From the NCBI RefSeq assembly GCF_900156815.1, contig NZ_FTOT01000001.1:372001-436000 (forward strand): DNA of 64,000 nt, given 5' to 3'. Shown in pieces: positions 55,961 through 64,000 of this stretch. The notes beneath the pieces were generated by a model. The model worked only from the letters and a program-made list of their open reading frames with translations, was not told the origin of the DNA and did not search any database. Every line of letters begins with the position of its first letter. Positions within the stretch are counted from its first letter, which is position 1. Position numbers and translations under genes: made by a program. Source of the DNA: Gemmobacter megaterium. Its GTDB lineage: Bacteria > Pseudomonadota > Alphaproteobacteria > Rhodobacterales > Rhodobacteraceae.

Positions 55961-57340
55961 TTACATCAACTTGCGGCGCCGTGTCACGCGGATATCGAGA
56001 TCGGTGATCTTCTTGCGCAAGGTATTGCGGTTGATGCCCAGCAGGTCGGCACATTTGGCCTGATTTCCCCCGGTTGCATCCAGCGCGATCTCGATCAGCG
56101 GCGCTTCGACCTCGCGCAGGATGCGCTGGTAGACGCCGGGCGGGGGCAGGGCGCCGCCGTGCAGGTCGAAATAGCGTTGCAGATGACGCGCGACAGAGGC
56201 CGACAGCTTTTCGCCATCACCGCCACCGCGCAGCGGTTCGGCCGCGGGCTGGTTGCCCAGCACCAGTTCCACATCGGCCCGCCCGATGTCTTCGCCGGTC
56301 GCGGTGATTGCAAGGCGGCGGATCGCATTGTCCAACTGACGCACATTGCCGGGCCAGGAATAGACCCGCATCAATTCGCGCGCCTCGCCGGACAGACGAC
56401 GCGGGGGCGAGCCGTCGCGGCTGGTGCGCAGCAGGAAATGTTCGGCCAGAAGCAGGATGTCCTCGACCCTTTCGCGCAGTGCCGGGACCGGGATCGTGAC
56501 CCCGCCAAGGCGATAGTACAAATCCTGGCGGAAGCGGCCGTCCTCGATCCGCCGGGTCAGATCCACCTGGCTGGTGGCCATCAGCCGCGGTGCGCCATCG
56601 CCAAGCCCGTCGATCAGCCGGACAAGCCGCGCTTGGGTCTCTTCGTCGTAGTCGGCCACCTCGTCAAAGACCAGCGTGCCGCCACGGGCGCGAGATTTCA
56701 GCGCGGCGGTCCCTTCGGGCGTGGCCAGATCCGCGGCTTGCACCACGACAAAGGGCTGTGTGCGGCGGTCGGAAAAGTCATGGATCGCGCGGGCGATCAG
56801 CGATTTTCCGGTGCCGGATTCCCCGGTGATCAGCACCGGAAGGTCGGTGTTCATCACCCGCGCCACCAGCCGGTACAGCGCCTGCATCGCCGCCGTGCGG
56901 CCGACCAGCGGCAGGTCGTCGGCCATTTCGCGCGGGGCGTTCATCGCAGTGGCCGCTGGACGGGCGGGCACCTTTTTCTTGGCGTCCAGCGCGCGGGCGG
57001 CGCGTTTCATCAGATCGGGCAGATCGAAGGGCTTGGGCAGGTAATCCCAGGCGTCGGCCTCGGTCGCCTGAATGGCCGTCATGATGGTGTTCTGCGCCGA
57101 AATGACGATCACCGGCAGGCCGGGCCGCATCTGCGAGATCCGGGGCAAGGCGTCGATGCCGTTGCCGTCCGGCATGATCACATCGGTGATCACCAGATCG
57201 CCCTTGCCTTCCTCGACCCAGCGCAGAAGCGTGACCAGCGAGGATGTCGCATGCACCTTGCAGCCCGCGCGTGTCAGCGCCTGGGTCAGCACCGTGCGGA
57301 TCGTGCGGTCGTCGTCGGCGACCAGAACCGTGCCATCCAT
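55961..57340 (-). CDS. ntrC: Nitrogen regulator NtrC (GAFTGA-less type)
   Basis: The 459-residue regulator has a receiver with the phospho-Asp in [14 protein letters not shown], an AAA+ domain with Walker [16 protein letters not shown] and Walker [12 protein letters not shown], and a Fis-type HTH ([20 protein letters not shown]). The region that holds GAFTGA in enteric NtrC is deleted: [20 protein letters not shown] runs straight into the Walker B strand. This matches the Rhodobacter NtrC, which activates the housekeeping RNA polymerase rather than sigma-54. It overlaps ntrB by one base. Confidence 0.96.
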   Translation of the reverse strand: MDGTVLVADDDRTIRTVLTQALTRAGCKVHATSSLVTLLRWVEEGKGDLVITDVIMPDGNGIDALPRISQMRPGLPVIVISAQNTIMTAIQATEADAWDYLPKPFDLPDLMKRAARALDAKKKVPARPAATAMNAPREMADDLPLVGRTAAMQALYRLVARVMNTDLPVLITGESGTGKSLIARAIHDFSDRRTQPFVVVQAADLATPEGTAALKSRARGGTLVFDEVADYDEETQARLVRLIDGLGDGAPRLMATSQVDLTRRIEDGRFRQDLYYRLGGVTIPVPALRERVEDILLLAEHFLLRTSRDGSPPRRLSGEARELMRVYSWPGNVRQLDNAIRRLAITATGEDIGRADVELVLGNQPAAEPLRGGGDGEKLSASVARHLQRYFDLHGGALPPPGVYQRILREVEAPLIEIALDATGGNQAKCADLLGINRNTLRKKITDLDIRVTRRRKLM

Positions 57341-58416
57341 CAGCCTATTCTCCGTTCTTTCGGAACCATCGGCAGCGAGATGCGGAACACGGTGCGTCCA
57401 GGCACCGAGTCGAGCGCGATCCAGCCGTCATGGTCGGATATGATCTTGGACACCAGCGCAAGGCCAAGGCCCGTTCCGTTCGTCCGGCCCGACACAAAGG
57501 GCTCGAACACCTCTCCGGCGATATGGGGGGGGATGCCCGGCCCATCGTCGATGATCTCCACGTTCAGTGGCAGGGCCGCGCCGCTGCCATCGGCCCGCCG
57601 CAGGCGCAGACCGTGGTCGTAAAAGCTGCGCAGCCGGATGGTGCCGCCCTGGGGCGCCGCCTCGGATGCGTTCTTGAGCAGGTTCAGGAAAACCTGCTGC
57701 AACTGATCGGGATCGGCCCAGGCCGGGGGCAGCGAGGGGTCGTAATCCTCGACAAAGCTCATGTGGCTGCCAAAACCGACCAGCGCCAGACGCCGCGCCC
57801 TGTCCAGCACATCGTGCAGGTTGACGGGCTGGCGTTCCGGCGGGCGAGTGTTGCCGAACTGCTCGACCTGTTCCAGCAGCTTTACCACCCGGCGGGTTTC
57901 CTCGACGATAAGGTCGGTCAGCTCGCGGTCCTCGGCCGAAAGGTTCATCGACAGCAACTGCGCGGCGCCCGAAATGCCAGCCAGCGGGTTCTTGATCTCA
58001 TGCGCCAGCATCTCGGCCATGCCGATGGCGGATCTTGCCGCGGCCTTGACGCCGGTCCCGCGCCCCAGCCGGTCTGCCAGTTCGCGCGGGCTGATCAGCA
58101 GCAACAGCGTATCGGGGGCGTCCTGGATCGGCGCGACCTGGATGGTGCATTGGACGGGCGGCTTTTCGCCGCTGGTCACATCCACCTCGTTGATGAACAA
58201 GGCGGCCTGATTGGCTCGCACGCGGGCAAACCCTTCGTCCAGCGGGGCATCCACCGCCAGCACGTCCAGCACCGGCAGCCCCCGCAGCGACCGCGCCGAC
58301 GTGTTGAGAAACAGTTCCGCCGCCGGATTGATCTCGTCGATGCGGTTGTCGGGCGTCACCAGCAAGGCGGGCACAGGAAGCGAGGCCCAGATGATGCCGG
58401 GGGAAGGCAGGTTCAT
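57340..58416 (-). CDS. ntrB: Nitrogen sensor kinase/phosphatase NtrB
   Basis: The 358-residue cytoplasmic kinase has a PAS domain ([19 protein letters not shown]), the phospho-His in [20 protein letters not shown], and ATPase boxes [21 protein letters not shown] and [11 protein letters not shown]. It phosphorylates NtrC when nitrogen is short, under control of PII protein. It lies between dusB (4-nt overlap) and ntrC. Confidence 0.96.
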   Translation of the reverse strand: MNLPSPGIIWASLPVPALLVTPDNRIDEINPAAELFLNTSARSLRGLPVLDVLAVDAPLDEGFARVRANQAALFINEVDVTSGEKPPVQCTIQVAPIQDAPDTLLLLISPRELADRLGRGTGVKAAARSAIGMAEMLAHEIKNPLAGISGAAQLLSMNLSAEDRELTDLIVEETRRVVKLLEQVEQFGNTRPPERQPVNLHDVLDRARRLALVGFGSHMSFVEDYDPSLPPAWADPDQLQQVFLNLLKNASEAAPQGGTIRLRSFYDHGLRLRRADGSGAALPLNVEIIDDGPGIPPHIAGEVFEPFVSGRTNGTGLGLALVSKIISDHDGWIALDSVPGRTVFRISLPMVPKERRIG

Positions 58417-59423
58417 GCCGCGCGCCTTTCATGGGTCGGTCCCGGTGCCTCGGTCAGCGCCACGCGCAGCGCGGCCATCACCGCCGGCGGGTCGGTCAGG
58501 GTCAGGATGCGTGCGCGGGCGGCAGGGTCTGCCTGCGCCTCGTCCAGGTACCAGCCCAGGTGTTTGCGCGCCACGCGCAGGCCAAGGTCGGGGCCGTAAA
58601 ATCCCAGCATGGCCTGGTAATGGTCCTGCACCAGATCGGCCAGTGCCGCGCCCTGTGGCACCTGCGGGGCCAGAGTGCCGAACAGGTCTGCGGCAATCCG
58701 GGCCAGTGCCCAGGGCCGCCCCTGGGCGCCACGCCCCACCATCACCCCAGCCGCACCGCTATGTGCCAGCGCCGCGCGGGCGCTGGCCGTATCCACGATG
58801 TCACCATTGGCGATGACCGGGATGCGCACGGCCTCTGCCACCTTGCGGATCGCGGCCCAATCCGCCTGCCCCTTGTAGAACTGGCACCGTGTGCGCCCAT
58901 GGATCACCACCATGCGCACCCCGGCCGATTCTGCCCGTGCGGCGATGTCGGGGGCATTGTGGCTGTCGTCATCCCACCCCAGCCGCATCTTCAGCGTCAC
59001 AGGCACCTGCACTGCGGCCGTCACCGCCTCGATCAGGCGCAGGGCCAGATCGGGCTCGCGCATCAGGGCCGAACCGCAGGCGCCGTTGCCGCTGGCCGAG
59101 GTTACCTTTTTGGCCGGACAGCCCATGTTGATGTCGATGATCCGGGCCCCTTGGGCCGCGCAGTATTTCGCGGCCTCTGCCAACCAATAGGGGTCGCGTC
59201 CGGCCAGTTGCACCGAGGTGGCCGCCTCGCCGAACCCCAGTTCGGCCTTGGCGCGGGCCAGTGGGCGGCCCTGGACGACTTCCTGGCTGGCGATCATCTC
59301 CGACACCACAAGACCCGCGCCGAATCCCGCGACCACACGCCGGAACGGCAGGTCGGTGATGCCCGCCAGCGGTGCAAGGAATACCGGAGGATCCAGAACG
59401 ACGTCTGCCAAAGCGATGCTCAC
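58413..59423 (-). CDS. dusB: tRNA-dihydrouridine synthase (NifR3)
   Basis: The 336-residue flavoenzyme reduces uridine in the tRNA D-loop. It shows LAPLAGITDLPFR, the active-site Cys in SASGNGACGSALMR, NMGCPAKKV and VIHGRTRCQFYKG with IANGDIVD. The gene starts with GTG at 59423, preceded by AAGGAAAAGG. It is the first gene of the nifR3-ntrB-ntrC cluster long known from Rhodobacter. Confidence 0.96.
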   Translation of the reverse strand: MSIALADVVLDPPVFLAPLAGITDLPFRRVVAGFGAGLVVSEMIASQEVVQGRPLARAKAELGFGEAATSVQLAGRDPYWLAEAAKYCAAQGARIIDINMGCPAKKVTSASGNGACGSALMREPDLALRLIEAVTAAVQVPVTLKMRLGWDDDSHNAPDIAARAESAGVRMVVIHGRTRCQFYKGQADWAAIRKVAEAVRIPVIANGDIVDTASARAALAHSGAAGVMVGRGAQGRPWALARIAADLFGTLAPQVPQGAALADLVQDHYQAMLGFYGPDLGLRVARKHLGWYLDEAQADPAARARILTLTDPPAVMAALRVALTEAPGPTHERRAA

Positions 59424-59629
59424 GTGCCTTTTCCTTGTGCGATTGGTTCCTAGCTAAGCATGGGCGTCAGGGGCGTCCATCCAGCGGCATGATATGGCGA
59501 TAGCCTGACAGGATGTGCTGATCAAGTGGGCGTTTCTAATGGCCATACGCCTAAATAGCAGGCATTTCCGGAGGTGGACAGCCGGGGTGATTTGCGCGTA
59601 GCACGGGGGCGCAACAAGGATATGGCACC

Positions 59630-60766
59630 ATGACGGTCGCAGCGATCATCGTCGCCGCCGGGCGCGGCACCCGTATGGGCGGGGACAGGCCCAAGCAATG
59701 GCGCGACCTGGCGGGGCGCCCCGTTCTGGCCCATGCGGTAGGGGCCTTGCAGGGGGCGGGCGTCGGGCGGATCGTCCTGGTCCTGCACCCCGACGACCTG
59801 GACCGCGCGGGGATCCCGCAGGGGGTGCAGGTCGTGCCGCTGACCGGGGGCGACACGCGGCAGGCATCGGTGCGCTGCGGTCTGGCGGCTCTGGCGCAGG
59901 ATGCGCCAGAGCATGTGCTGATCCACGATGGCGCGCGGCCGTTTCCGGGCGCGGCCATGATCGGCCGTCTGCTTGCCGCGCTGACCGACCATCCCGGCGC
60001 CGCGCCCGCGCTGGCCGTCACCGATGCCTTGTGGCGCGGGCAGGCCGGGCTGGTTGCCGGTGTGCAGGACCGAACGGCGCTGTTCCGCGCGCAAACCCCG
60101 CAGGCCTTTCGCTATGCTGCGATCTGCGCGGCCCATGGCGCCCATCCGGGCGGCGCTGCGGATGATGTCGAGGTGGCGCGGGCGGCGGGGCTTGACGTGG
60201 CGATCGTCGAAGGCGACGAGGACAATCTGAAACTGACATATCCGGCCGATTTCGACCGGGCTGAACGCATGGCGAAAGGGCGGGACATGGACATCCGCAT
60301 GGGCAACGGTTTTGACGTACATGCCTTCACGGCTGGCGATCACGTCTGGCTGTGCGGGGTAAAGCTGCCGCACACCCGCGCATTGCTTGGCCATTCCGAT
60401 GCCGATGTGGCGATGCACGCCCTGACGGATGCGCTGTATGGCGCGCTGGCCGAGGGGGATATCGGCGTGCATTTCCCGCCTTCGGATCCGCAATGGAAGG
60501 GGGCGCAAAGCCATATCTTCCTGCGCCATGCGATGGAGCGGGTCCGCGCGCGTGGCTATGCGCTGGCGAATTGCGATGTGACACTCTTGTGCGAACGCCC
60601 CAAGATCGGCCCGCATCAGGGCGCCATGCGGCAAGCCCTGGCAGATATCATGGGGGTCGAGGTGGCACGGATTTCCGTCAAGGCGACCACGACCGAGAAA
60701 CTGGGGTTCACCGGGCGAGAGGAGGGGATCGCGGCGCAAGCCACCGCCCTTCTGGTGCGCGCATGA
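59630..60766 (+). CDS. ispDF: Bifunctional MEP-pathway enzyme IspD/IspF
   Basis: The 378-residue fusion carries out steps three and five of the non-mevalonate isoprenoid pathway. The N-terminal cytidylyltransferase part has [29 protein letters not shown] and the C-terminal [15 protein letters not shown]; the IspF part starts at about residue 222 with [31 protein letters not shown] and [16 protein letters not shown]. Fusion is common in alphaproteobacteria. AAGGA precedes the ATG, and the stop overlaps pgpA (ATGA). Confidence 0.97.
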   Translation: MTVAAIIVAAGRGTRMGGDRPKQWRDLAGRPVLAHAVGALQGAGVGRIVLVLHPDDLDRAGIPQGVQVVPLTGGDTRQASVRCGLAALAQDAPEHVLIHDGARPFPGAAMIGRLLAALTDHPGAAPALAVTDALWRGQAGLVAGVQDRTALFRAQTPQAFRYAAICAAHGAHPGGAADDVEVARAAGLDVAIVEGDEDNLKLTYPADFDRAERMAKGRDMDIRMGNGFDVHAFTAGDHVWLCGVKLPHTRALLGHSDADVAMHALTDALYGALAEGDIGVHFPPSDPQWKGAQSHIFLRHAMERVRARGYALANCDVTLLCERPKIGPHQGAMRQALADIMGVEVARISVKATTTEKLGFTGREEGIAAQATALLVRA

Positions 60767-61260
60767 TGAAGCTGATCGCCACCTTCGGGTTTGTCGGCCA
60801 TCTGCGGCCTGCGCCGGGCACCTGGGGGTCGCTGGCCGCGGTCGTGCTGGCCGTTGCGGCCTATGAGTTGGGGCTGTGGTGGCTGGTGCCGGTGGGCTGT
60901 GTGCTGGCAACGGCGGCAGGGTTCATCGCGGTTCCTCAGGTGCTGAAGACCAGTGCCGACAAGGATCCGTCCGAGATTGTCATTGACGAGGTGGCGGGGC
61001 AATGGCTGGCGATGTGCTTTACCGTGATCCCGCTGGCGCGGCATGGCGTGTCGATCCTGGATGCCTGGCCGGCCTATGTGGTGCCGTTCGTGCTGTTCCG
61101 GCTGTTCGACATCTGGAAACCCTGGTTGGTGGGTCGGGCCGACCGGCGCGGCGATGCGGCGGGGGTCATGCTGGATGATCTGTGGGCGGGGCTGTTTGCC
61201 GGCATCGGCTCGGTGATCCTGGCCGGGCTGTATCATGCCGTTCTGGAGCCGATGCTATGA
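60763..61260 (+). CDS. pgpA: Phosphatidylglycerophosphatase A
   Basis: The 165-residue inner-membrane enzyme removes phosphate from phosphatidylglycerol phosphate. It shows the family motifs [12 protein letters not shown] and [16 protein letters not shown] (metal-binding acids) and [10 protein letters not shown] with DDLWAG near the end, between four membrane segments. It overlaps ispDF by 4 nt and cinA by 4 nt. Confidence 0.95.
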   Translation: MMKLIATFGFVGHLRPAPGTWGSLAAVVLAVAAYELGLWWLVPVGCVLATAAGFIAVPQVLKTSADKDPSEIVIDEVAGQWLAMCFTVIPLARHGVSILDAWPAYVVPFVLFRLFDIWKPWLVGRADRRGDAAGVMLDDLWAGLFAGIGSVILAGLYHAVLEPML

Positions 61261-61727
61261 GCGTGAATATACAGGACTTACTGAATGTTGCGCGGAAATC
61301 CTCAACCATTTTCGCAACGGCCGAAAGCTGTACCGGCGGCATGGTGGCGGCGGCGCTGACCGATATTCCGGGGTCGTCGGATGTCGTGGATCGCGGCTTT
61401 GTCACCTATTCCAACGCCGCCAAGCAGGAGATGCTGGGCGTACGGGCCGAAACGCTGGATCGGTTCGGCGCGGTTTCCGAAGAGGTCGCGGCGGAAATGG
61501 CGGCAGGTGCCTTGGCGCGGTCACAGGCGACGCTGGCCGTGGCGATCACCGGCATTGCCGGGCCAGGCGGATCCGGGGTCAAGCCCGAGGGGCGGGTCTG
61601 CTTTGGCCTGGCCTCGCCCGAGGGGCTGCGCACCGAGACGGTGGAATTCGGCGCCCTTGGGCGCGCGCAGGTGCGATTGGCTGCGCGCGACCATGCGCTT
61701 GCCCTGTTGTGGCAGGGCCTGCAATGA
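61257..61727 (+). CDS. CinA-type nicotinamide-nucleotide amidase (PncC)
   Basis: The 156-residue protein is the stand-alone CinA C-terminal domain, which deamidates nicotinamide mononucleotide in NAD recycling. It has ATAESCTGGMVAAALTDIPG with the nucleophilic Ser, VTYSNAAKQEMLGV and AVAITGIAGPGGSG. It overlaps pgpA and the GNAT gene by 4 nt each. Confidence 0.94.
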   Translation: MSVNIQDLLNVARKSSTIFATAESCTGGMVAAALTDIPGSSDVVDRGFVTYSNAAKQEMLGVRAETLDRFGAVSEEVAAEMAAGALARSQATLAVAITGIAGPGGSGVKPEGRVCFGLASPEGLRTETVEFGALGRAQVRLAARDHALALLWQGLQ

Positions 61728-62251
61728 CCGCCCCGCGCCTGGACACCAAACGCCTGATCTTGCGGGCACATCGGGCCGAGGATTACCCCGGCATGGTGGC
61801 GATGTGGGGGGATGCCCAGGTGACGCGCTTTATCCTTGGCGCCCCGGCAAGCCCGGAAACCACCTGGTCGCGCCTGCTGCGCTATGCCGGGCACTGGCAG
61901 ATGCTGGGCTTTGGCTACTGGGCGCTGGAATGCCGCGAGACAGGGGCCTTTCTGGGCGAAGCGGGGCTGGCGGAGTATCGGCGCAGCTTTGACCCGCCCG
62001 AAAGGATCGGCCCCGAGGCGGGGTGGGTTCTGTCCACCGCAGCCCATGGCCGGGGTCTGGCGACAGAGGCGATGGGCGCGGTTCTGGGCTGGGCCGACAG
62101 CAATCTGCCCGCCCCGGACACGGTGGCGATCTTTGATCCCGATCATGTCGTCTCGCACCGCGTCGCCCGCAAACTGGGCTTCGGGGGCGACCGGATGGCG
62201 CGCTACAATGGCCAGCCCACGCTGATGATGCAGCGCCCGCGCCACGGCTAG
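61724..62251 (+). CDS. GNAT-family N-acetyltransferase
   Basis: The 175-residue protein has the RimJ/RimL-type opening LDTKRLILRAHRAEDYPGMVAMWGD, AGWVLSTAAHGRGLATEAMGAVL with the acetyl-CoA P-loop (HGRGLATEA), and SHRVARKLGFG at the end. The substrate, a protein terminus or small amine, is unknown. Its ATG overlaps the cinA stop codon. Confidence 0.92.
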   Translation: MTAPRLDTKRLILRAHRAEDYPGMVAMWGDAQVTRFILGAPASPETTWSRLLRYAGHWQMLGFGYWALECRETGAFLGEAGLAEYRRSFDPPERIGPEAGWVLSTAAHGRGLATEAMGAVLGWADSNLPAPDTVAIFDPDHVVSHRVARKLGFGGDRMARYNGQPTLMMQRPRHG

Positions 62252-62263
62252 GGCCATTTTGCG

Positions 62264-63703
62264 TCAGGTGATGCTTGCCGCCTGATGGGCCGCCCGCAGA
62301 TCGGCGATCAACTGGTGCAGCGCCGCGTCCCGCGGTTCCCCCTCGGGCAGGCGCAACAGGTAGGACGGATGCCAGGTGATGCGCACCGGCCCATCATGCA
62401 GCCCGGTTTCCACAGTGCCCACCCGTGCCGCATGGGGCCCCTCGCGCCCTGTCAGGGCAAAGGCGGCCGTCGCCCCCAGCGCCAGCGTCAGGCGCGGTTG
62501 CACCAGCGCGAGTTCCAGCCCCATCCACCAGTGGCAGGCCAGAATCTCGGCGCGGTCGGGGGTCTGGTGCAGCCGCTGCCTGCCTCGGGGCGTGAATTTG
62601 AAATGCTTGACCGCATTGGTCAGCCACACCGCACCCGGATCTATTCCGGCACTGGCCATCGCCTGTCGCAGCACCTGACCTGCCGGGCCGACAAAGGGGC
62701 GCCCTGCAAGATCTTCGTGGTCGCCGGGCTGTTCGCCGACAATCATAAGATCGGTCTGCGCCGGACCTTCGCCCCAGACCGTCCGGGTTGCCGTCGCGCA
62801 CAAGGCGCACCGCGTGCAGACCTGCGCCGCCGCCTGCGCGGCCCCCAGTGACGAGGGCAGATCGACGGGCACCTCGGGCCGCGGCATCGCCGCACGGTAG
62901 CGGGCCGAGACGCTGGCCGCACCGGGGCGCGGGGGTTGGGCCGCCGCCGCATGCATCCGCGCCACCCGTGCCGGGGCCTCTGCCAGCATGTCGGGGATCA
63001 GCCGGGTTTCGGGCAAGTTTTTCCAGTATTTCAGCGGCATTTCCGACCGCATCGCGGTGGTCTTGATCCGCGCGGGATTGAAAATATTGCGAAAATACGT
63101 TGCCCACAGCGCCCCCGACGCATCCTCGGGCAGATCGGGACGCGGACCGCCGGGGCCAAAGCGCAGCGCGCCGTCGCGGAACACCGCAGTTTGCCGGGGC
63201 GTGGCAATCATCCAGTCCATGTCGCTGAACCGTTTGACGAAAAACACGCTCCCCGGCTCCAGCGTGTCATGGGTGGGCTCGAACCAGGCGCCAAAGCTGC
63301 GGCGGGTGCCGTCGGCGGGCAGTTCCTGAAACCGCACGAAGGCGTGCATCTTGTGAATGTCGCGCGCCACCGCCTTGGCCATCAGATGCAGCCGCCGCCC
63401 CAGCGGATCCGCCTGCGACAGCGGATCGCCCGCAGCCGCGTCCAGCCGCCAGAGCGCCTGATACAGCAGGGCGAACCGTTCGGGCGCCGTGTGCCAGCCC
63501 ACCGATTCCGCCAGTGCCAGAAAGGCGGCAGGCACGCGCGGGCGATGCGGGCCGGGCCGGTCGGGCAGCGGATCCCCGGCCAGCAGGCCGCCGCCCTGCC
63601 AGTCGATCCGGTCCGGCGCAATCCGGTGGCTGATGGCCCGCCGCGCGGCGTCCCGCCAGGCGGCAAAGGCACCGCGGTCTGGCAGCGTGACGGCATGGAT
63701 CAT
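62264..63703 (-). CDS. DUF4130 / UdgX-type uracil-DNA glycosylase fusion
   Basis: The 479-residue protein has an N-terminal DUF4130-like domain (about residues 60-250, with RLHLMAKAVARDIHKMHAFV and TYFRNIFNPARIKTT) and a C-terminal uracil-DNA-glycosylase domain (about 275-479) with two iron-sulfur-type Cys in CTRCALC, MIVGEQPGDHEDLAGRPFVG and NAVKHFKFTPRGRQRLHQTP, then HPSYLLRLP. The KHFKF...RLHQTP loop corresponds to the UdgX segment whose His bonds covalently to the uracil-DNA site in the mycobacterial enzyme, though the loop is shorter here. It overlaps its radical-SAM neighbour by 4 nt. The pairing is widespread but its lesion is not established. Confidence 0.88.
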   Translation of the reverse strand: MIHAVTLPDRGAFAAWRDAARRAISHRIAPDRIDWQGGGLLAGDPLPDRPGPHRPRVPAAFLALAESVGWHTAPERFALLYQALWRLDAAAGDPLSQADPLGRRLHLMAKAVARDIHKMHAFVRFQELPADGTRRSFGAWFEPTHDTLEPGSVFFVKRFSDMDWMIATPRQTAVFRDGALRFGPGGPRPDLPEDASGALWATYFRNIFNPARIKTTAMRSEMPLKYWKNLPETRLIPDMLAEAPARVARMHAAAAQPPRPGAASVSARYRAAMPRPEVPVDLPSSLGAAQAAAQVCTRCALCATATRTVWGEGPAQTDLMIVGEQPGDHEDLAGRPFVGPAGQVLRQAMASAGIDPGAVWLTNAVKHFKFTPRGRQRLHQTPDRAEILACHWWMGLELALVQPRLTLALGATAAFALTGREGPHAARVGTVETGLHDGPVRITWHPSYLLRLPEGEPRDAALHQLIADLRAAHQAASIT

Positions 63704-64000
63704 AGCAGGCGCAACTGTTCCGGTGGCGGCGCAAAGCGCGCGCGCAGATCGGCGCTGTCGGTCAAGGCGCGCGGCGTCCAGCCGGGCAGGGTGATGAAGG
63801 GTCGCGCCTTGGTCATCAACGCACCCAGCCGGGCCAGATCCTCCCACCGCAAGGTGCCGTTGCGGCGGGCGGCCAGAATGCGGTCAACCGTGCGGGTGCC
63901 AAAGCCGGGCACGCGCAGCAGCATTTCGCGGCTGGCGCGGTTCACATCCAGCGGAAATTGCGCGCGGTTGTTCAGCGCCCAGGCCAGCTTGGGGTCCAGA
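63700..64000 (-). CDS. C-terminal end of a putative DNA-repair radical-SAM protein (partial)
   Basis: The gene starts beyond the window. About 100 residues are visible, with LDVNRASREMLLRVPGFGTRTVDRILAARR (helix-hairpin-helix DNA-binding motif, core LLRVPGFGTRTVDRI) and the end PPPEQLRLL. The family called putative DNA modification/repair radical SAM protein has this C terminus and is usually encoded beside a DUF4130/UdgX protein, as here (ATGA overlap). The catalytic part with the iron-sulfur Cys triad is outside the window. Confidence 0.8.
   Translation of the reverse strand, partial: LDPKLAWALNNRAQFPLDVNRASREMLLRVPGFGTRTVDRILAARRNGTLRWEDLARLGALMTKARPFITLPGWTPRALTDSADLRARFAPPPEQLRLL

Noticed and set aside
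60352-61260. 302-residue frame extending pgpA upstream
   Set aside because: The extension runs out of frame through ispDF; the ATG at 60763 with an ATGA overlap gives the normal PgpA length.

Overview
The window is about two-thirds G+C, densely coded, and carries no tRNA, rRNA, insertion sequence, phage or CRISPR that I can recognise. Gene content and order point to an alphaproteobacterium of the family Rhodobacteraceae (Rhodobacter/Paracoccus-like). The evidence is the dusB(nifR3)-ntrB-ntrC-ntrY-ntrX cluster with an NtrC lacking the GAFTGA loop, the mdh ... sucC-sucD-sucA-sucB ... lpdA order, a fused ispDF gene, and an ECF sigma/NrsF pair beside a bufferin operon. Most of it is chromosomal core sequence.

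Layout. 1-2.2 kb: end of a probable ExbB/TolQ-type channel gene and a membrane-anchored coiled-coil OmpA/MotB protein. 2.3-16.3 kb (minus strand): TCA-cycle block read mdh, [lipoprotein, alpha/beta hydrolase], sucC, [lipoprotein], sucD, sucA, sucB, [AT-rich orphan, small protein, glycosyltransferase, MAPEG protein], lpdA, dtd. 16.7-20.2 kb: pyruvate carboxylase. 20.4-29.9 kb: seven minus-strand genes in a row, xdhA-xdhB-xdhC followed by a nucleoside-type ABC importer (ATPase, two permeases, BMP lipoprotein-family binding protein), closed by an intrinsic terminator; this looks like uptake plus oxidation of purines. 30.1-38.5 kb: dnaE, a membrane alpha/beta hydrolase, an AhpD-like protein, a GH25 lysozyme lipoprotein, metG. 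38.6-42.3 kb: copper-type bufferin (RiPP) operon bufA1-bufB-bufC-doxX, transcribed away from an ECF sigma factor and its NrsF anti-sigma factor, with matching sigma promoters facing both ways. 42.5-44.1 kb: an RTX (Ca-binding nonapeptide) protein. 44.3-46.8 kb: ilvB-ilvN behind a leader-peptide attenuator. 46.9-52.2 kb: mixed genes (periplasmic protein, EamA permease, lipid A acyltransferase, HisC-like aminotransferase, DUF305 protein, MFS permease). 52.2-59.4 kb: nitrogen regulation (dusB-ntrBC-ntrYX). 59.6-62.3 kb: ispDF-pgpA-cinA-GNAT in overlapping order. 62.3-64 kb: a DUF4130/UdgX fusion and the end of its radical-SAM partner.

The most interesting points are: the complete sigma/anti-sigma/bufferin module with paired GTAACG-N16-CGWA promoters; a dispersed short repeat present in several intergenic gaps and also translated in frame, in opposite orientations, inside xdhA and xdhB; the ilvB attenuator with a 15-codon leader peptide; two long perfect hairpins (6442-6479 and 13623-13673); a pair of related lipoprotein genes lodged in the TCA cluster; and the poorly characterised UdgX/radical-SAM pair. 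All product names come from reading the translated sequence and from memory of families; no database search was run.
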